A stretch of 59,265 bases of DNA from Prevotella sp. (GTDB lineage Bacteria; Bacteroidota; Bacteroidia; Bacteroidales; Bacteroidaceae). The stretch is taken from the NCBI GenBank assembly GCA_017645645.1, contig JAGCOB010000012.1, forward strand, positions 84,597 through 143,861. The letters are read 5' to 3'. Of the stretch, positions 1 through 10,460 are shown in pieces. A program made the translations under genes and the position numbers. The notes beneath the pieces were generated by a model that was not told the DNA's origin, ran no database searches, and saw only the letters and a list, made by a program, of their open reading frames with translations. Each line of letters begins with the position of its first letter. Position 1 is the first letter of the stretch.

Positions 1-637
1 GATAGTTTACCTTGCTCGTAAATGATGGGAAGCGGACGGGCAGGTAGGCAATCACCTCAATACCTTCTTCACGCATCCGTTCGAAGAAACGATGTTTAAC
101 CTTCCAACAGCCTACATCATCATAGATGACACGTACCATAACACCTTCTCTTGCCTTGTCGATCAGTGCATCGGCAATGAGATATCCCAGTGCGTCATCT
201 TCGAAGATATACAGATCCATATGGATATGGTGCTTTGCCTGGGCGATGTCCTTCAGGAGTTCCGGAAAGAAGGCATAGCCATCTGTCATGATGTCTATCT
301 GGTTGTCTTTGAAGGGTAGAGAGAAGGACTGGTTGACGAAGAGATCGACCAGTTGTTTCTGTCGTTCCGGTACCCGCAGGTTTTCCTGTTCCACAAAACC
401 CAGCATGGAGCGTTTCGTCAATTGGTCGAGGGAGCCCTGGCTGACCAGTCGTTCCTTTCGGTGACTGATGCCGAAGAAGAGGTAGAAGACCAGTCCGATT
501 ACAGGTAGGAAGATAATCACCAGTGCCCATGCCATCGTCTTGGCAGGTTGTCGGTTATCCATCACCACATGGATGACTGCCATAGCAATGACAATCCACA
601 TGAGGGTGACTCCTATGATATATAATAATGACTGCAT
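1..637 (-). CDS. cls: Cardiolipin synthase, N-terminal part (cut by window edge)
   Basis: Cardiolipin synthase of the phospholipase D superfamily, a membrane enzyme that condenses phosphatidylglycerol molecules to cardiolipin. About 212 residues are in the window and the frame stays open off the left edge. Two hydrophobic segments form the N-terminal membrane anchor (about residues 1-22 and 34-54, the latter ending FYLFFGISHRKE), as in bacterial Cls. Then come the conserved HHIHMDLYIFEDD and VRVIYDDVGCW segments of the first PLD domain. The window stops just before the first HxKxxxxD catalytic motif, so activity cannot be judged. The ATG is 6 bp after the dnaG stop, so it is probably the last gene of the alaS-herA-dnaG-cls transcription unit. 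Confidence 0.85.
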   Translation of the reverse strand, partial: MQSLLYIIGVTLMWIVIAMAVIHVVMDNRQPAKTMAWALVIIFLPVIGLVFYLFFGISHRKERLVSQGSLDQLTKRSMLGFVEQENLRVPERQKQLVDLFVNQSFSLPFKDNQIDIMTDGYAFFPELLKDIAQAKHHIHMDLYIFEDDALGYLIADALIDKAREGVMVRVIYDDVGCWKVKHRFFERMREEGIEVIAYLPVRFPSFTSKVNY

Positions 638-643
638 CCTTTC

Positions 644-2563
644 TTAGCGTCCCAGTTCCTTTCCTAACTGCTGGAATATCTTGTTGGCTTCCATATATTC
701 ACTCACCAGCTCTTTCATCCTAGTCTCGTCAGGATGCTCTTTCAGTTCCCGGTTAATCTCCTTCAGTCGCTGTTGTACGATGATATAGCGGAAGTCCAGC
801 AACAGGTGCTCGATATGCTGACGGAGTCCCTGTTCCGTATGCTTCATCTCAAAACCTTTGCCTAACTGGTAGTCATCCACGGCGAGACGAGTAGCCAGTT
901 GACTGATTCCGATATCGGGATGTTGGGTGAAATAGGTCTCGGCCTTGAAACCTTCTTCTATGGAATGTTCCACAGCCTCCTGAAGGATACGGTTGTAGAT
1001 GTCCTGACCGAACGACAGGTTGTCGCAACTGAAGGAATAGTCAATATACTGTGCCACGTTTAAGTCGATGAAATCACCGTCCTGTGTCTCTACTCCCTTC
1101 ATGATGACCTCGTCGCCATGACGGATAATCTGCTGGATAAGGATTCGTTCTACGGCGGCCGTCTGTTCTTGAGGGGTATGTAAACCAATCGGCTCTGACG
1201 GTTTTGCCGTTTCCTGTTGATGTGTCTCCCGTTCTGCCTCTTTCCGCTGTTCCTCCCTGTCACCGGCGATGTATTTGTTGGTTTGCGAAATAAGGGTACG
1301 CTCATCTACTTCCAGTCGACGTGAACATTCCGTGATATAGGCGGAGCGGACGATGGAGTCAGGGATGACACTCACGCTGCGCACTATCGAATTGATAGCT
1401 TCTGCACGCTTGATGGGGTCTTTGACACCTTTTAGTAGCAGGTCGGTCTTGAACTGGATAAAGTCGGTCTGGTGCTCCTCGATATACTGCTTGAACTCGG
1501 TTGCCGTATGCTTACGTGCAAAAGAGTCGGGGTCGTCACCGTCAGGCAGGAGCAGCACCTTCACATTCATACCTTCTTGCAGGAGCATGTCAGTACCACG
1601 CATCGCAGCATGGATACCAGCCTCGTCACCGTCATAGAGCAGGGTGATGTTCTGGGTGAAACGGCGCAGCAGACGGATTTGGTAGACAGATAATGCCGTA
1701 CCAGAGTTCGCTACCACATTCTCTAGTCCGCACTGGTGCATCGCAATCACGTCGGTATAACCCTCTACCATATAGACAGCATCCTCCTTGACAATGGCTT
1801 TCTTCGCCTGGTAGATGCCATAGAGTTCGCGCTCCTTATGATAGATCTCCGAGTCGGGTGAGTTGACATATTTCTGTTGTACGCCCTTGGTAGCGGAATC
1901 CAACTTACGACCACCAAAGGCCACTACCTTGCCACTGACGTTCAACCATGGGAAGATAGCACGACCGGCAAAGCGGTCATAGACGCCTCGCTCATTCTCG
2001 ATACACAACCCCGTCTTGATAAGATATTCATCCTTGTAGCCCTTGCGATGCGCCTCGTTGACAAGAGCATCACGCTTGGTAAGGGCAAAGCCCAACAGGA
2101 ACTTCTTGATGATATCGTCACGGATGCCACGGCTGCGGAAATACTGCTTTCCGATGGCCTGCCCGTCCACGTCATTGTTCAGGATCTCATGGAAATACTG
2201 GCACGCCCATTCGTTGACGATGAACATCGACTCTCGGTCGCTCTGTTCCTTCTTCTCTTCGTCAGAGAGTTCACGCTCCTGTATTTCGATGTTATATTTC
2301 TTAGCCAGCCAGCGTAATGCTTCGGGATAGGTGATCTGCTCGTGCTTCATGAGGAAGTTGACGGCATTGCCACCCTCGCCACAGGCAAAACAATGACAAA
2401 TCTGTTTCGAGGGCGATACCATGAAAGACGGTGTCTTGTCGTCGTGGAAGGGGCATAGCCCTTTATAGTTAACCCCGGTCTTGCGTAGGTTAACGAATTC
2501 GCCTACCACATCCACGATGTTGACGGCATCCAGGATTTTGTCAATGGTCGCCCTGTCGATCAT
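644..2563 (-). CDS. dnaG: DNA primase DnaG
   Basis: DNA primase, which makes the RNA primers for lagging-strand synthesis. The 639 residues match the usual length. The N-terminal CHC2 zinc finger is intact (Cys37, His40, Cys58, Cys61). A primase core with RAIFPW and AFGGRKL follows, then the Toprim domain with [12 protein letters not shown] and LLYDGDEAG, which carries the metal-binding acidic residues. The C-terminal third is the variable helicase-binding region. The ATG overlaps the stop of the upstream HerA-like gene by 4 bp (ATGA), so the two are probably translationally coupled. Confidence 0.95.
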   Translation of the reverse strand: MIDRATIDKILDAVNIVDVVGEFVNLRKTGVNYKGLCPFHDDKTPSFMVSPSKQICHCFACGEGGNAVNFLMKHEQITYPEALRWLAKKYNIEIQERELSDEEKKEQSDRESMFIVNEWACQYFHEILNNDVDGQAIGKQYFRSRGIRDDIIKKFLLGFALTKRDALVNEAHRKGYKDEYLIKTGLCIENERGVYDRFAGRAIFPWLNVSGKVVAFGGRKLDSATKGVQQKYVNSPDSEIYHKERELYGIYQAKKAIVKEDAVYMVEGYTDVIAMHQCGLENVVANSGTALSVYQIRLLRRFTQNITLLYDGDEAGIHAAMRGTDMLLQEGMNVKVLLLPDGDDPDSFARKHTATEFKQYIEEHQTDFIQFKTDLLLKGVKDPIKRAEAINSIVRSVSVIPDSIVRSAYITECSRRLEVDERTLISQTNKYIAGDREEQRKEAERETHQQETAKPSEPIGLHTPQEQTAAVERILIQQIIRHGDEVIMKGVETQDGDFIDLNVAQYIDYSFSCDNLSFGQDIYNRILQEAVEHSIEEGFKAETYFTQHPDIGISQLATRLAVDDYQLGKGFEMKHTEQGLRQHIEHLLLDFRYIIVQQRLKEINRELKEHPDETRMKELVSEYMEANKIFQQLGKELGR

Positions 2564-4143
2564 TTAATCAGATTGCCAAGGATATCACGGGTCAGTTCCT
2601 TCGTAACGGAGCGGGTGGCTGAACTAGTGGCATTCTTCACCACACGACCCGTGGCGGAAGTCCTTGACTTGGTTTTCTTGCCCGTCACCTTGTCACTGAC
2701 ATAGGTGCCGAGGATGGCAGCCAATGTAGAGGTGATGGCGGTAATGATGGCCTTGAATACCTTACTCATGATACCAGGCTTCTTCTTCTCTTCTTTGGTT
2801 GACTTTTCGGAGTTCTCTGAGATCTCGGAGTTCTCTGAGGCTTCTGCCAAGGCTCTCTCCTCTGCCTCCTTTAACAATACCTCGAAGGCACTCTCACGAT
2901 CGACAGGAGTGTCGTACTTGCCGTAGATACGGCTCTGTTTGATAATATCGAGGCGCTGTCCTTCCGTGACGGCTCCAATCTGGGAGAGTGGGAAGAGTAT
3001 CTTGGCACGTTCCACGACAGCGGGTGCACCCTTCTCGTCAAGGAAGGATACCAGTGCCTCACCTGTCTCAAGGTTCATGATTGCCTCGTCAGTCTTGAAG
3101 GCCGGGTTGGCACGGAACGTATCGGCAGCTGTCTTAACAGCTTTCTGGTCTTTCGGTGTATAGGCGCGAAGAGCATGCTGCACACGGTTACCTAACTGTC
3201 CGAGAATGATCTCTGGAATGTCGGACGGACTCTGTGTGATGAAATAGATACCCACACCCTTCGAGCGAATCAGACGGATGACCTGCTCAATCTTGTCGAG
3301 CAGTGCCTTCGAGGTATCGGTGAAGAGCATATGCGCCTCGTCGAAGAAGAACACGAGTTTGGGGAGTTCCATGTCACCTACCTCGGGCAGGGTGGTGTAG
3401 AGTTCGCTGAGCAACCACAACAGGAAGGTGGAGTAGAGCTTGGGCTGCAACATCAGTTTATCGGCTGCCAACACATTCATCACACCCTTGCCGCCCTCAC
3501 ACTGCATGAGGTCGTAGATATCGAAGGAAGGCTCACCAAAGAACTTGTCGGCACCCTGGCTCTCCAACTGCAACAGGGCACGCTGGATGGCGCCGATGGT
3601 GGCTGTGGAGATATTGCCGTATTTCGTGGTGTACTCCTTGGAGTTTTTCGATACCCAGTCAAGCATCGAACGCAGGTCCTTCACGTCGATGAGCAGCAGT
3701 CCGCGCTCGTCGGCAATGCGGAACACGATGTTCAGTACGCCGTCCTGTGTCTCGTTGAGTCCCATGAGACGACTGAGCAGTTGCGGTCCCATCTGTGAGA
3801 TGGTGGCACGCATGGGGTGACCCTGTTCACCGAAGACATCAAAGAAACGCACAGGGCATGACTGGAACTCAGGGTTCTCGATACCGAACTCAGGAAGTCG
3901 CTTCTCGATGAAGCCACTCATCTTACCAACCTGTGAGATACCAGAGAGGTCCCCTTTCATATCGGCCATAAAACAGGGTACGCCTGCCTGACAGAAGGTC
4001 TCTGCCATCACTTGCAGCGTGACGGTCTTACCAGTACCAGTGGCACCTGCTATCAATCCGTGGCGGTTAGCCATCTTACCCGTAATCGAAAGCGCTCCGT
4101 TGGCGCAATGGGCGATATACAGCCCGCGTTCTTTGTCTAACAT
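2560..4143 (-). CDS. HerA-like ATPase (DUF853 family)
   Basis: Cytoplasmic ATPase of the HerA/FtsK-like DUF853 family (YjgR type), 527 residues. Walker A is GATGTGKT near residue 31 and Walker B is [12 protein letters not shown] near residue 265. [30 protein letters not shown] split over about residues 300-330 is the family's sensor region. The precise role is unknown; HerA relatives translocate DNA. The C-terminal 100 residues are low complexity: a Ser-Glu-Asn-rich linker ([13 protein letters not shown]), then a hydrophobic stretch ([17 protein letters not shown]) and a basic tail. That may be a membrane contact, but it is the least conserved part. It lies downstream of alaS and overlaps dnaG by 4 bp. 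Confidence 0.85.
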   Translation of the reverse strand: MLDKERGLYIAHCANGALSITGKMANRHGLIAGATGTGKTVTLQVMAETFCQAGVPCFMADMKGDLSGISQVGKMSGFIEKRLPEFGIENPEFQSCPVRFFDVFGEQGHPMRATISQMGPQLLSRLMGLNETQDGVLNIVFRIADERGLLLIDVKDLRSMLDWVSKNSKEYTTKYGNISTATIGAIQRALLQLESQGADKFFGEPSFDIYDLMQCEGGKGVMNVLAADKLMLQPKLYSTFLLWLLSELYTTLPEVGDMELPKLVFFFDEAHMLFTDTSKALLDKIEQVIRLIRSKGVGIYFITQSPSDIPEIILGQLGNRVQHALRAYTPKDQKAVKTAADTFRANPAFKTDEAIMNLETGEALVSFLDEKGAPAVVERAKILFPLSQIGAVTEGQRLDIIKQSRIYGKYDTPVDRESAFEVLLKEAEERALAEASENSEISENSEKSTKEEKKKPGIMSKVFKAIITAITSTLAAILGTYVSDKVTGKKTKSRTSATGRVVKNATSSATRSVTKELTRDILGNLIK

Positions 4144-4178
4144 AATTTATAGTTTAGTGTTTAAAGTTTAGTGTTTAG
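4144..4178 (-). repeat. Heptamer tandem array, five units
   Basis: Five 7-bp units (minus-strand types CTAAACA and CTAAACT) fill the gap between the alaS stop and the HerA-like start codon, ending directly against the ATG and covering the alaS stop codon. This is one of ten such arrays in the window. Confidence 0.8.
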
Positions 4179-6844
4179 AGGTTTGCAAGCTCGATGACCT
4201 TATCGACGGCAGCACTGAGTCCGTCAACACTCTTTCCGCCAGCCTGAGCGAAATGAGGCTGTCCGCCACCACCGCCTTGGATGAGCTTGGCTGCCTCACG
4301 AACCATCTGACCTGCGTTCAGACCATGGTCGCTGACCATATCGTCGCTCATCATGATAGAGAGCTGAGGCTTGTTATTGTCGTGAGAGCCGATGACGCAA
4401 AGCAATGAGCCTTCGATGCTGGCGCGAACCTTGAAGGCAAGATCCTTGGCAGCGGCAGGAGCCATGGGCACGACAGTCGTGATGACCTTCACGCCATTCA
4501 CCTCACGAGCCTTCTCAACCAGTCGTTGGGCAGCACGTTCAACGGCTTGTGCCTGGAAGCCTTCAATCTCCTTCTTCATAGAGTCGTGCTCCTCAATATA
4601 TTTCTGGATAACGCCCTGCAGATCCTTCGCGTTATTGAAGAACGACTTGATATTCTTCAGGATGTCTTCCATCTGGTAGAGACGCTCTTCGCAGTCCTTA
4701 CCTGTAGTGGCCTCAATACGACGGATACCGGCAGCTACACTGCTCTCAGAGATAATCTTAAAGAAACCGATACGACCTGTGCTTGTGGCATGAATACCAC
4801 CACAGAACTCACAAGAAGGACCAAAGCGAACCACACGTACCTTATCACCATATTTCTCACCGAAGAGGGCGATGGCTCCGAGCTTCTTCGCTTCGTCGAA
4901 AGGAACATCACGATGCTCGTCGATATGGATGTCCTGACGAATCATATCATTGACCATCCGTTCTACCTCACGTAACTGTTCGTCGCTGACTTTCTCAAAA
5001 TGGGAGAAATCGAAGCGCAACGTGTCAGGAGAAACAAAAGAACCCTTCTGCTCTACGTGGTCGCCCAAAACCTGCTTCAACGCATAGTCTAACAGGTGAG
5101 TAGCGGTATGGTTGGCAGCAGAGGCATTCCGTTTGTCAGTGTCCACGCATGCCATAAACTCAGCCGTCGGGTCTTTGGGTAGTTGTTTGACGATATGTAC
5201 GCTCTGGTTGTTTTCACGTTTGGTATCGATGATCTCGATGGTCTCGTTTTCGTTGACGAGGACACCAGCGTCACCGACCTGTCCACCCATCTCGCCATAG
5301 AAAGGTGTGGCATCAAGTACGAGTTCATAGAACTCATTTTTTTTCTGTGTCACCTTGCGATAGCGCAGGATATGACAGTTGTACTCAGAATAGTCGTAAC
5401 CGACGAACTGTTGTTCTCCCTGAGCAAGTTCAACCCAGTCACTGTTCTCTACGGCAGCGGCATTGCGGGCACGCTCCTTCTGTTTCTGCATCTCTACATT
5501 AAACTGTTCCTCATCAACAGTGAAGCCGTTCTCACGACAGATAAGTTCTGTAAGGTCGAGGGGGAATCCATAAGTGTCGAACAAACGGAAAGCCTGAACG
5601 CCATCCAATTGATTCTTACCCTGTGCCTTAAGTTCTTCCATTGCTTTGTCAAGCAAAGAGATACCCTTGTCAAGGGTGCGCAGGAATGAATCCTCCTCTT
5701 CCTTGATGACCTTGGTAATCAATTGCTGTTGAGCCTTCAATTCAGGGAAGGCATCGCCCATCTCATAAACAAGGGTAGGCACGAGCTTATAGAGGAAACC
5801 GTCTTTCTGTCCTAAGAAAGTATAAGCATAGCGCACAGCGCGACGCAAGATACGACGGATGACATAGCCAGCCTTTGCATTCGATGGCAACTGTCCGTCA
5901 GCAATCGAGAAAGCAACGGCACGCAGGTGATCTGCACAGACACGCATGGCAACGTTAACGTCTTCTTGGCTTTTGGCTATTGGCTTTTGGCTGTTAACTT
6001 CTTCTTCGAAGGTGGTGTATTTCAGACCTGTGATATCTTGCTCTGCCTTGATGATAGGCTGGAAGACATCAGTATCGTAGTTGGAGTGCTTGCCCTGCAT
6101 CATACGAACCAAACGCTCGAAGCCCATACCTGTATCGATAACGTTCATGGAGAGTTTCTCCAAAGAGCCGTCAGCCTTGCGGTTGAACTGCATGAAAACG
6201 AGGTTCCATATCTCGATGACCTGAGGGTCATCCTGGTTGACGAGTTCACGACCAGTCTTACCAGAGGCAGCCTTTTGTTCTGGTGTACGAGAGTCTACGT
6301 GAATCTCAGAACAAGGACCACAGGGACCTGTATCGCCCATCTCCCAGAAGTTATCGTGTTTATTACCATTGATGATATGATCCTCAGGAACATGCTTTGC
6401 CCAGTATTGTGCAGCCTCGTCATCGCGAGGGATGTTTTCTTCGGGTGAACCTTCAAAGACAGTGACATAGAGGTCTTCTGGATTCAGTTTCAGCACGTCT
6501 ACCAGATACTCCCATGCCATATCGATGGCACCCTCTTTGAAGTAGTCGCCAAACGACCAGTTGCCTAACATCTCGAACATGGTGTGGTGGTAGGTGTCGT
6601 GACCTACTTCTTCCAAGTCATTATGTTTACCGCTGACGCGCAGACATTTCTGTGTATCGGCACGGCGGCGTGGCTCTGGGTCACGGGTTCCCAATATAAT
6701 ATCCTTCCACTGGTTCATACCTGCATTGGTGAACATCAGGGTAGGGTCGTCTTTGATTACCATAGGTGCAGAAGGCACGATAGCATGCTGTTTCTGCTCG
6801 AAAAACTTCTTGAACGATTCGCGAATCTCGTTAGCTGTCATCAT
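4175..6844 (-). CDS. alaS: Alanyl-tRNA synthetase
   Basis: Class II alanyl-tRNA synthetase, 889 residues, slightly long for the family. The N-terminal catalytic domain has motif 1 ([11 protein letters not shown]) and the [16 protein letters not shown] segment. The editing domain carries [11 protein letters not shown] and [10 protein letters not shown], the four metal ligands of the HxxxH/CxxxH pair. The C-Ala domain ends [14 protein letters not shown]. Near residue 290, between EEEV and EDVNVAMRV, there is an extra [10 protein letters not shown] segment encoded by a 7-bp tandem repeat. It is absent from the family as I remember it. The start sits 44 bp below a good promoter. Confidence 0.97.
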   Translation of the reverse strand: MMTANEIRESFKKFFEQKQHAIVPSAPMVIKDDPTLMFTNAGMNQWKDIILGTRDPEPRRRADTQKCLRVSGKHNDLEEVGHDTYHHTMFEMLGNWSFGDYFKEGAIDMAWEYLVDVLKLNPEDLYVTVFEGSPEENIPRDDEAAQYWAKHVPEDHIINGNKHDNFWEMGDTGPCGPCSEIHVDSRTPEQKAASGKTGRELVNQDDPQVIEIWNLVFMQFNRKADGSLEKLSMNVIDTGMGFERLVRMMQGKHSNYDTDVFQPIIKAEQDITGLKYTTFEEEVNSQKPIAKSQEDVNVAMRVCADHLRAVAFSIADGQLPSNAKAGYVIRRILRRAVRYAYTFLGQKDGFLYKLVPTLVYEMGDAFPELKAQQQLITKVIKEEEDSFLRTLDKGISLLDKAMEELKAQGKNQLDGVQAFRLFDTYGFPLDLTELICRENGFTVDEEQFNVEMQKQKERARNAAAVENSDWVELAQGEQQFVGYDYSEYNCHILRYRKVTQKKNEFYELVLDATPFYGEMGGQVGDAGVLVNENETIEIIDTKRENNQSVHIVKQLPKDPTAEFMACVDTDKRNASAANHTATHLLDYALKQVLGDHVEQKGSFVSPDTLRFDFSHFEKVSDEQLREVERMVNDMIRQDIHIDEHRDVPFDEAKKLGAIALFGEKYGDKVRVVRFGPSCEFCGGIHATSTGRIGFFKIISESSVAAGIRRIEATTGKDCEERLYQMEDILKNIKSFFNNAKDLQGVIQKYIEEHDSMKKEIEGFQAQAVERAAQRLVEKAREVNGVKVITTVVPMAPAAAKDLAFKVRASIEGSLLCVIGSHDNNKPQLSIMMSDDMVSDHGLNAGQMVREAAKLIQGGGGGQPHFAQAGGKSVDGLSAAVDKVIELANL
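5968..5995 (-). repeat. Heptamer tandem array inside alaS
   Basis: Four 7-bp units (plus-strand GGCTTTT, GGCTATT, GGCTTTT, GGCTGTT) lie within the alaS reading frame and encode the SQKPIAKSQ-like insertion. A unit length not divisible by three means gain or loss of one unit would shift the frame of an essential gene. Confidence 0.85.
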
Positions 6845-6846
6845 AT

Positions 6847-6875
6847 TATTTTACTATTTGACAATTTACTATTTA
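6847..6875 (-). repeat. Heptamer tandem array in the alaS leader
   Basis: Three 7-bp units and one 8-bp unit (plus-strand TATTTTA, CTATTTGA, CAATTTA, CTATTTA) lie between the alaS promoter and its start codon, in the 5' leader of the mRNA. Confidence 0.7.
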
Positions 6876-6887
6876 CAAATTTGTGTG

Positions 6888-6918
6888 CAAAATTAAGAAA
6901 AATCGGGCAAAATACAAA
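6888..6918 (-). promoter_or_regulatory. alaS promoter (Bacteroidetes type)
   Basis: On the minus strand a TTTG at 6918-6915 is followed after exactly 19 bases by TAATTTTG at 6895-6888. This matches the Bacteroidetes -33/-7 consensus (TTTG, N19, TAnnTTTG). The -33 element lies in the loop of the upstream gene's terminator hairpin. Confidence 0.75.
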
Positions 6919-6930
6919 GTATTTTCCCGA
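6895..6930 (-). terminator. Terminator of the GH2 gene
   Basis: An inverted repeat on the minus strand (TCGGG and AAATAC arms paired with GTATTT and CCCGA, loop TTT, one mismatch) is followed by a T-rich run. It lies 32 bp after the GH2 stop and overlaps the alaS promoter. Confidence 0.65.
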
Positions 6931-6961
6931 CTTTTATCTGCGTATCGCTTGCTTTTAGGGG

Positions 6962-9397
6962 CTATTGAACGGATTGGATCATCATCGTACCCTCTTTCAT
7001 TCCATCGGAATGACACTTTAACTGGATATTCCCTGCATCATGATTGCTTTGTATCAGCACTTGTGCAAGACCATTGAAAGCAGGAATACGGAACTCCTTA
7101 CAGTCTTTGTCTTTGGGATGATCGGCACCCAGATAGGATGGATCACCATTGCCTACGCCAATGATACGTCCGTTACCCTCCAAATGGAACGTCAGCATCG
7201 GACAGGCATCAGGAACGATACGTCCTTTGGCATCTTGGATTTCTATGGTGACGACAGCCACATCCCTTCCGTCTGCAGTGATAGTCGGACGATTACTCTT
7301 GACGATGATCTTGTCGGCAGACTTCGTCGTCTCAATGGTCTCAGTGAGGATTGGTTTACCATTCTTATAGCCTACAGCCACGACTTTGCCTGGCTGATAG
7401 GTAGCCTTCCATTTCAAATGCCCGTTCTTTGGCATTGATTGTCGTCCGAGTTTCTTGCCATTGACTGTCAGTTCCACTTCGTCGCAGTTGCTGTAAGCCC
7501 ATAACTCTATCTCTTCACCTTCATGACCTTGCAGGTTCCAGTGAGGGAAGATATGCAGGGTAGGCTCTTCCGTCCACCATGACTTCAGATACCATGCTTC
7601 ATCTTTCCAGAAACCACAATAGTCAAGGATGCCGAATTCAGAGTCAGTGGCAGGATATTTCAGCGGGTTAGGCTCTCCACGATAGTCGAAACCTGTCCAA
7701 TAGAACACACCTGCAGCCCAGTCGTGGTCGGCATAGAACTGCCATCCGCGTTCAATGACATTCTCTACTCCAGGCTTGTCCCCCCTATTGATAGCGGTCA
7801 TTCTGCCTGGTTGGTCAGGACTATCGAAATAGACGCCTCTTGTTCCACAACCTGTCGTCTCCTCCGTTCCTACAATCTTCCATGTGGTATTCGCCTTCTT
7901 GCGATTCTCGACATCATTCTGTACGATATAGTTGAAGCCTACTACATCCAAACCTTTAATCAATTCCGTTCCTCCTGCATTGGCAATCGTAGAATGACGA
8001 GTAGGGTCTAATAGATGGGTATATTCTCGCATGGCAGCAGCAATACGGGTACCTTGAACGGTATTCTCAAGACCCCATTCCTCGTTGCCATCGCTCCAGA
8101 GAATGACAGACGGGTGATTGCGATCGCGCTTAATCATGTTCTCCAGCAGGCGCAGATGTTCTGTGTTGATACCTGTCAGTCGGTTTTCATCGATAACGAG
8201 GATGCCCTCGCGGTCACAGACATCCAGTTGAGCAGGTGTCATGGGGTTGTGGGAGGCACGATAGGCATTACAACCAAATGCCTTCAACTGATGGATGCGC
8301 CATTCCATCAGTGCTTCAGGAATAGCTGCACCAACGCCCGCATGGTCTTGGTGCATGTTCACACCTTTCAGTTTCAGGGGCTTCCCATTGAGGATGAATC
8401 CTTTGTCAGCATCAAATTCCACTTTACGGATTCCTGTTGGGGTGATATACTCATCAACCACCTTGTTGTTGACCAATACCCTGGTGACAACCTTATAAAG
8501 ATAAGGATCCTCAGGACACCATAGACGAGGCTCGAAGACAGTCATCAGTTGTTTGCACTTGAGTGTCTGCTTGCCTTTGAGTTCTAAAATCTCTCTGGCA
8601 GCAAAGTCTACATCCTTTCCTTCAGCATCAACCAGTTTCGTTGCGACAATACATGTCTGTGTCTCAAGGCTATTGTTGTGCACTTCTGTCTCTACAGTGA
8701 CAGAGGTTTTGAGAAAGTGGTCGTCGATATCGGTATAGACAAAGGTACCAAAGGGTGCCACATTGACAGCACCAGTCTTGATGAGCCATGCATCACGATA
8801 GATGCCTGCTCCCTCATAGAACCAGCCTTCTTCCAAAGTGGCATCGGCACGGACACAGATGAGGTTGTCGCCTCCATAGTTGACATATTCTGTTACGTCA
8901 TACACCTGGGTGGCATATCCGCTGGGCTCTGTACCCATATAAAAACCATTGAACCACACACGGGCATTGCGGAAAATACCATCAAACTGGATGAGAATCC
9001 TCTTGCCGAGGTCGTCATTGGCGATGGGGAGCATCTTACGATACCAGCCAATACTGGTCTCCGGATATTTATATCCAACGGTCTTATAACCATGCGAATG
9101 ACTGGCTTCTGGCGCATAGGGCAGGGTAGTCACCCAGTCATGAGGCACTCGCACTTCTTCCCATTGCGAGTCATCAAACTTCATGGCGTATGGTCCTTCG
9201 TTATGAATGGAGTTGGCTTTTGTCAGATAGTTAAAGTACTCCGTTCCACATCCGAAGTCCTTGGCAGGATCGGAAGCATTGCCGAAAGCAAATTTCCAGC
9301 CTTCATCCAGTCGGATGGTCTCTCTTACGTTCTGGGCATTCAGCGTAAGGACAGCCATCCATACACCTGCCAACGTCATCAGTTTTCTTATACTCAT
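6962..9397 (-). CDS. Secreted GH2 beta-galactosidase
   Basis: Glycoside hydrolase family 2, 811 residues, with a Sec signal peptide (residues 1 to about 22, ending LNAQ), so periplasmic or surface-exposed. Domain order: sugar-binding jelly roll (about 30-200, with WYRKML and WFNGF), immunoglobulin-like domain, and TIM barrel (about 310-600). In the barrel DGNEEWG holds the likely acid/base Glu and VGTEETT the likely nucleophile Glu. DUF4982-like and GH2 C-terminal beta domains follow. It probably releases terminal beta-galactosides from plant or host glycans; GH2 also includes glucuronidases and mannosidases, so the substrate is inferred. No SusC/SusD pair is adjacent. It lies 13 bp below the next small gene. 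Confidence 0.85.
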   Translation of the reverse strand: MSIRKLMTLAGVWMAVLTLNAQNVRETIRLDEGWKFAFGNASDPAKDFGCGTEYFNYLTKANSIHNEGPYAMKFDDSQWEEVRVPHDWVTTLPYAPEASHSHGYKTVGYKYPETSIGWYRKMLPIANDDLGKRILIQFDGIFRNARVWFNGFYMGTEPSGYATQVYDVTEYVNYGGDNLICVRADATLEEGWFYEGAGIYRDAWLIKTGAVNVAPFGTFVYTDIDDHFLKTSVTVETEVHNNSLETQTCIVATKLVDAEGKDVDFAAREILELKGKQTLKCKQLMTVFEPRLWCPEDPYLYKVVTRVLVNNKVVDEYITPTGIRKVEFDADKGFILNGKPLKLKGVNMHQDHAGVGAAIPEALMEWRIHQLKAFGCNAYRASHNPMTPAQLDVCDREGILVIDENRLTGINTEHLRLLENMIKRDRNHPSVILWSDGNEEWGLENTVQGTRIAAAMREYTHLLDPTRHSTIANAGGTELIKGLDVVGFNYIVQNDVENRKKANTTWKIVGTEETTGCGTRGVYFDSPDQPGRMTAINRGDKPGVENVIERGWQFYADHDWAAGVFYWTGFDYRGEPNPLKYPATDSEFGILDYCGFWKDEAWYLKSWWTEEPTLHIFPHWNLQGHEGEEIELWAYSNCDEVELTVNGKKLGRQSMPKNGHLKWKATYQPGKVVAVGYKNGKPILTETIETTKSADKIIVKSNRPTITADGRDVAVVTIEIQDAKGRIVPDACPMLTFHLEGNGRIIGVGNGDPSYLGADHPKDKDCKEFRIPAFNGLAQVLIQSNHDAGNIQLKCHSDGMKEGTMMIQSVQ

Positions 9398-9410
9398 CTT
9401 ATTGCAGTCA

Positions 9411-9947
9411 CTATTTCACTCTGAAGAACTCTATGAAATCTTTGTTGGAATCCACTATGAAATCTTTGTCACCTTTCAAAAACAGACTATTCGCCGTCAG
9501 TTTTGTGATGGTCACGTTGTAGCTGACAGACTTTTGATCTGCGAAACCTTTCTTAATTTCTTCCTCGACTTGGTTCTCTATCACTTTTTCAATGGACTCT
9601 TTTATTTCAGGAGACTCCTTGATGAGTGTAGCCATTTCACCTTTGTAGACCATATTCTCAATCCTTCCAGTTGCCTTTTGGGGATCAATATTGATGGTCA
9701 GTGTGTTGCCATTACGCTTGTAGGTACCAAGAATATCCATGACAAATTCGAAGGAACCGACTTCATCATCAATGGTTGCCAATGTCATCCTCAGAATCAT
9801 CTTATTACCTTGATGAAAGACAAGCCCCCAGGATGTTTTGTCACCATCCTTGTCAGTCTCAGGGTGAGTTGACCACGTTCCAATCAGACTCTGTGCATTC
9901 ACTCCCATACTTACAAGGAGGAACATAAAAAATAATACTTTCTTCAT
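9411..9947 (-). CDS. Small secreted protein, lipocalin-like, unknown function
   Basis: 178 residues with a clean signal peptide (MKKVLFFMFLLVSMGVNAQ). After cleavage it begins SLIGTWSTHPETDKDGDKTS, a pattern seen in lipocalin-like and DUF5004-type Bacteroidetes proteins (a GTW motif followed by a beta-rich body), but I cannot assign a family firmly. The middle third is charged and probably helical (about residues 100-135, many Glu and Lys). It is expressed from its own promoter and precedes the GH2 gene by 13 bp, so the two are probably co-transcribed. No function is inferred. Confidence 0.6.
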   Translation of the reverse strand: MKKVLFFMFLLVSMGVNAQSLIGTWSTHPETDKDGDKTSWGLVFHQGNKMILRMTLATIDDEVGSFEFVMDILGTYKRNGNTLTINIDPQKATGRIENMVYKGEMATLIKESPEIKESIEKVIENQVEEEIKKGFADQKSVSYNVTITKLTANSLFLKGDKDFIVDSNKDFIEFFRVK

Positions 9948-9979
9948 AGTTTTATCGTTTTATAAGTTGTTTCCGTTTG

Positions 9980-10011
9980 CGAAGATACGACAAAAATCAC
10001 AATCTACCAAA
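9980..10011 (-). promoter_or_regulatory. Promoter of the small secreted protein and GH2
   Basis: Minus strand TTTG at 10011-10008, a 20-base spacer, then TATCTTCG at 9987-9980, one base off the TAnnTTTG consensus. It lies 33 bp before the ATG at 9947. Confidence 0.6.
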
Positions 10012-10035
10012 TGAATGATGAAAAAAGGGACTAGT

Positions 10036-10063
10036 ACGGGACTAGTTTGCAAACTACTCCCGT
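10036..10063. repeat. Near-perfect 28-bp palindrome
   Basis: The arms ACGGGA(C/G)TAGTTTG form a 28-bp palindrome with a single symmetric mismatch and no loop. Extra half-sites flank it at 10027-10035 (GGGACTAGT) and 10112-10120 (GGGAGTAGT). It lies 25 bp upstream of the promoter at 9980-10011, so it could be an operator for the minus-strand operon. Confidence 0.6.
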
Positions 10064-10180
10064 GGCTTGCGCTCTCTGTTTATCGTGGTTTGATCCACAT
10101 GACGGGAGAAGGGGAGTAGTTTTTTAAAACTGTCATCTGTCATAACTGTCAACTTTAAAATTGCATGGCGAAAACATGGG

Positions 10181-10439
10181 GATGCCTTCTATCACTTGTC
10201 CGGATGCCTTCTATGGGTTATTCCGATGGCTTCCAAGGGTGTTGCAGATGGCTTCCAAGGGTGCTGGGGATGCTTTCCATAGGGATGAAGTATCATCCTA
10301 ACAGGGATGAAGTGCCAACCTAACAGGGATGAAGTGCCAGCCTAACAGGGAGAAAGAAGCATCCTAGCAACCGTGCGGCTATAGGCAAAAGGGTGTGCGC
10401 CTATAGCCGAAAGGCTTTGCGCCTATAGCCAAAATAGAA
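10181..10439. repeat. 22-bp tandem array in three sequence subfamilies
   Basis: Twelve contiguous units start at 10181, 10203, 10225, 10247, 10269, 10284, 10306, 10328, 10350, 10374, 10396 and 10418, all 22 bp apart except two junctions (15 and 24 bp). Subfamily A begins GATGCCTTCTAT or GATGGCTTCCAA, B begins GATGAAGTGCCA and ends CCTAACAGG, and C begins TGCGCCTATAGCC. The C units contain a dyad (GGCTATAGGC against GCCTATAGCC). It sits in the 616-bp gap 9948-10563, which has no credible ORF, immediately upstream of the regulator's operator. Confidence 0.85.
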
Positions 10440-10460
10440 GACAACAAAAAAGTATTTTTC

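Noticed and set aside
8678-9424. 248-codon plus-strand ORF opposite the GH2 gene
   Set aside because: Shadow of the GH2 N-terminal domain; no start context or family match.
10181-10439. CRISPR array
   Set aside because: Units are contiguous and there are no unique spacers of 30 bp or more; sequence changes gradually in blocks, and no cas gene lies in the window.
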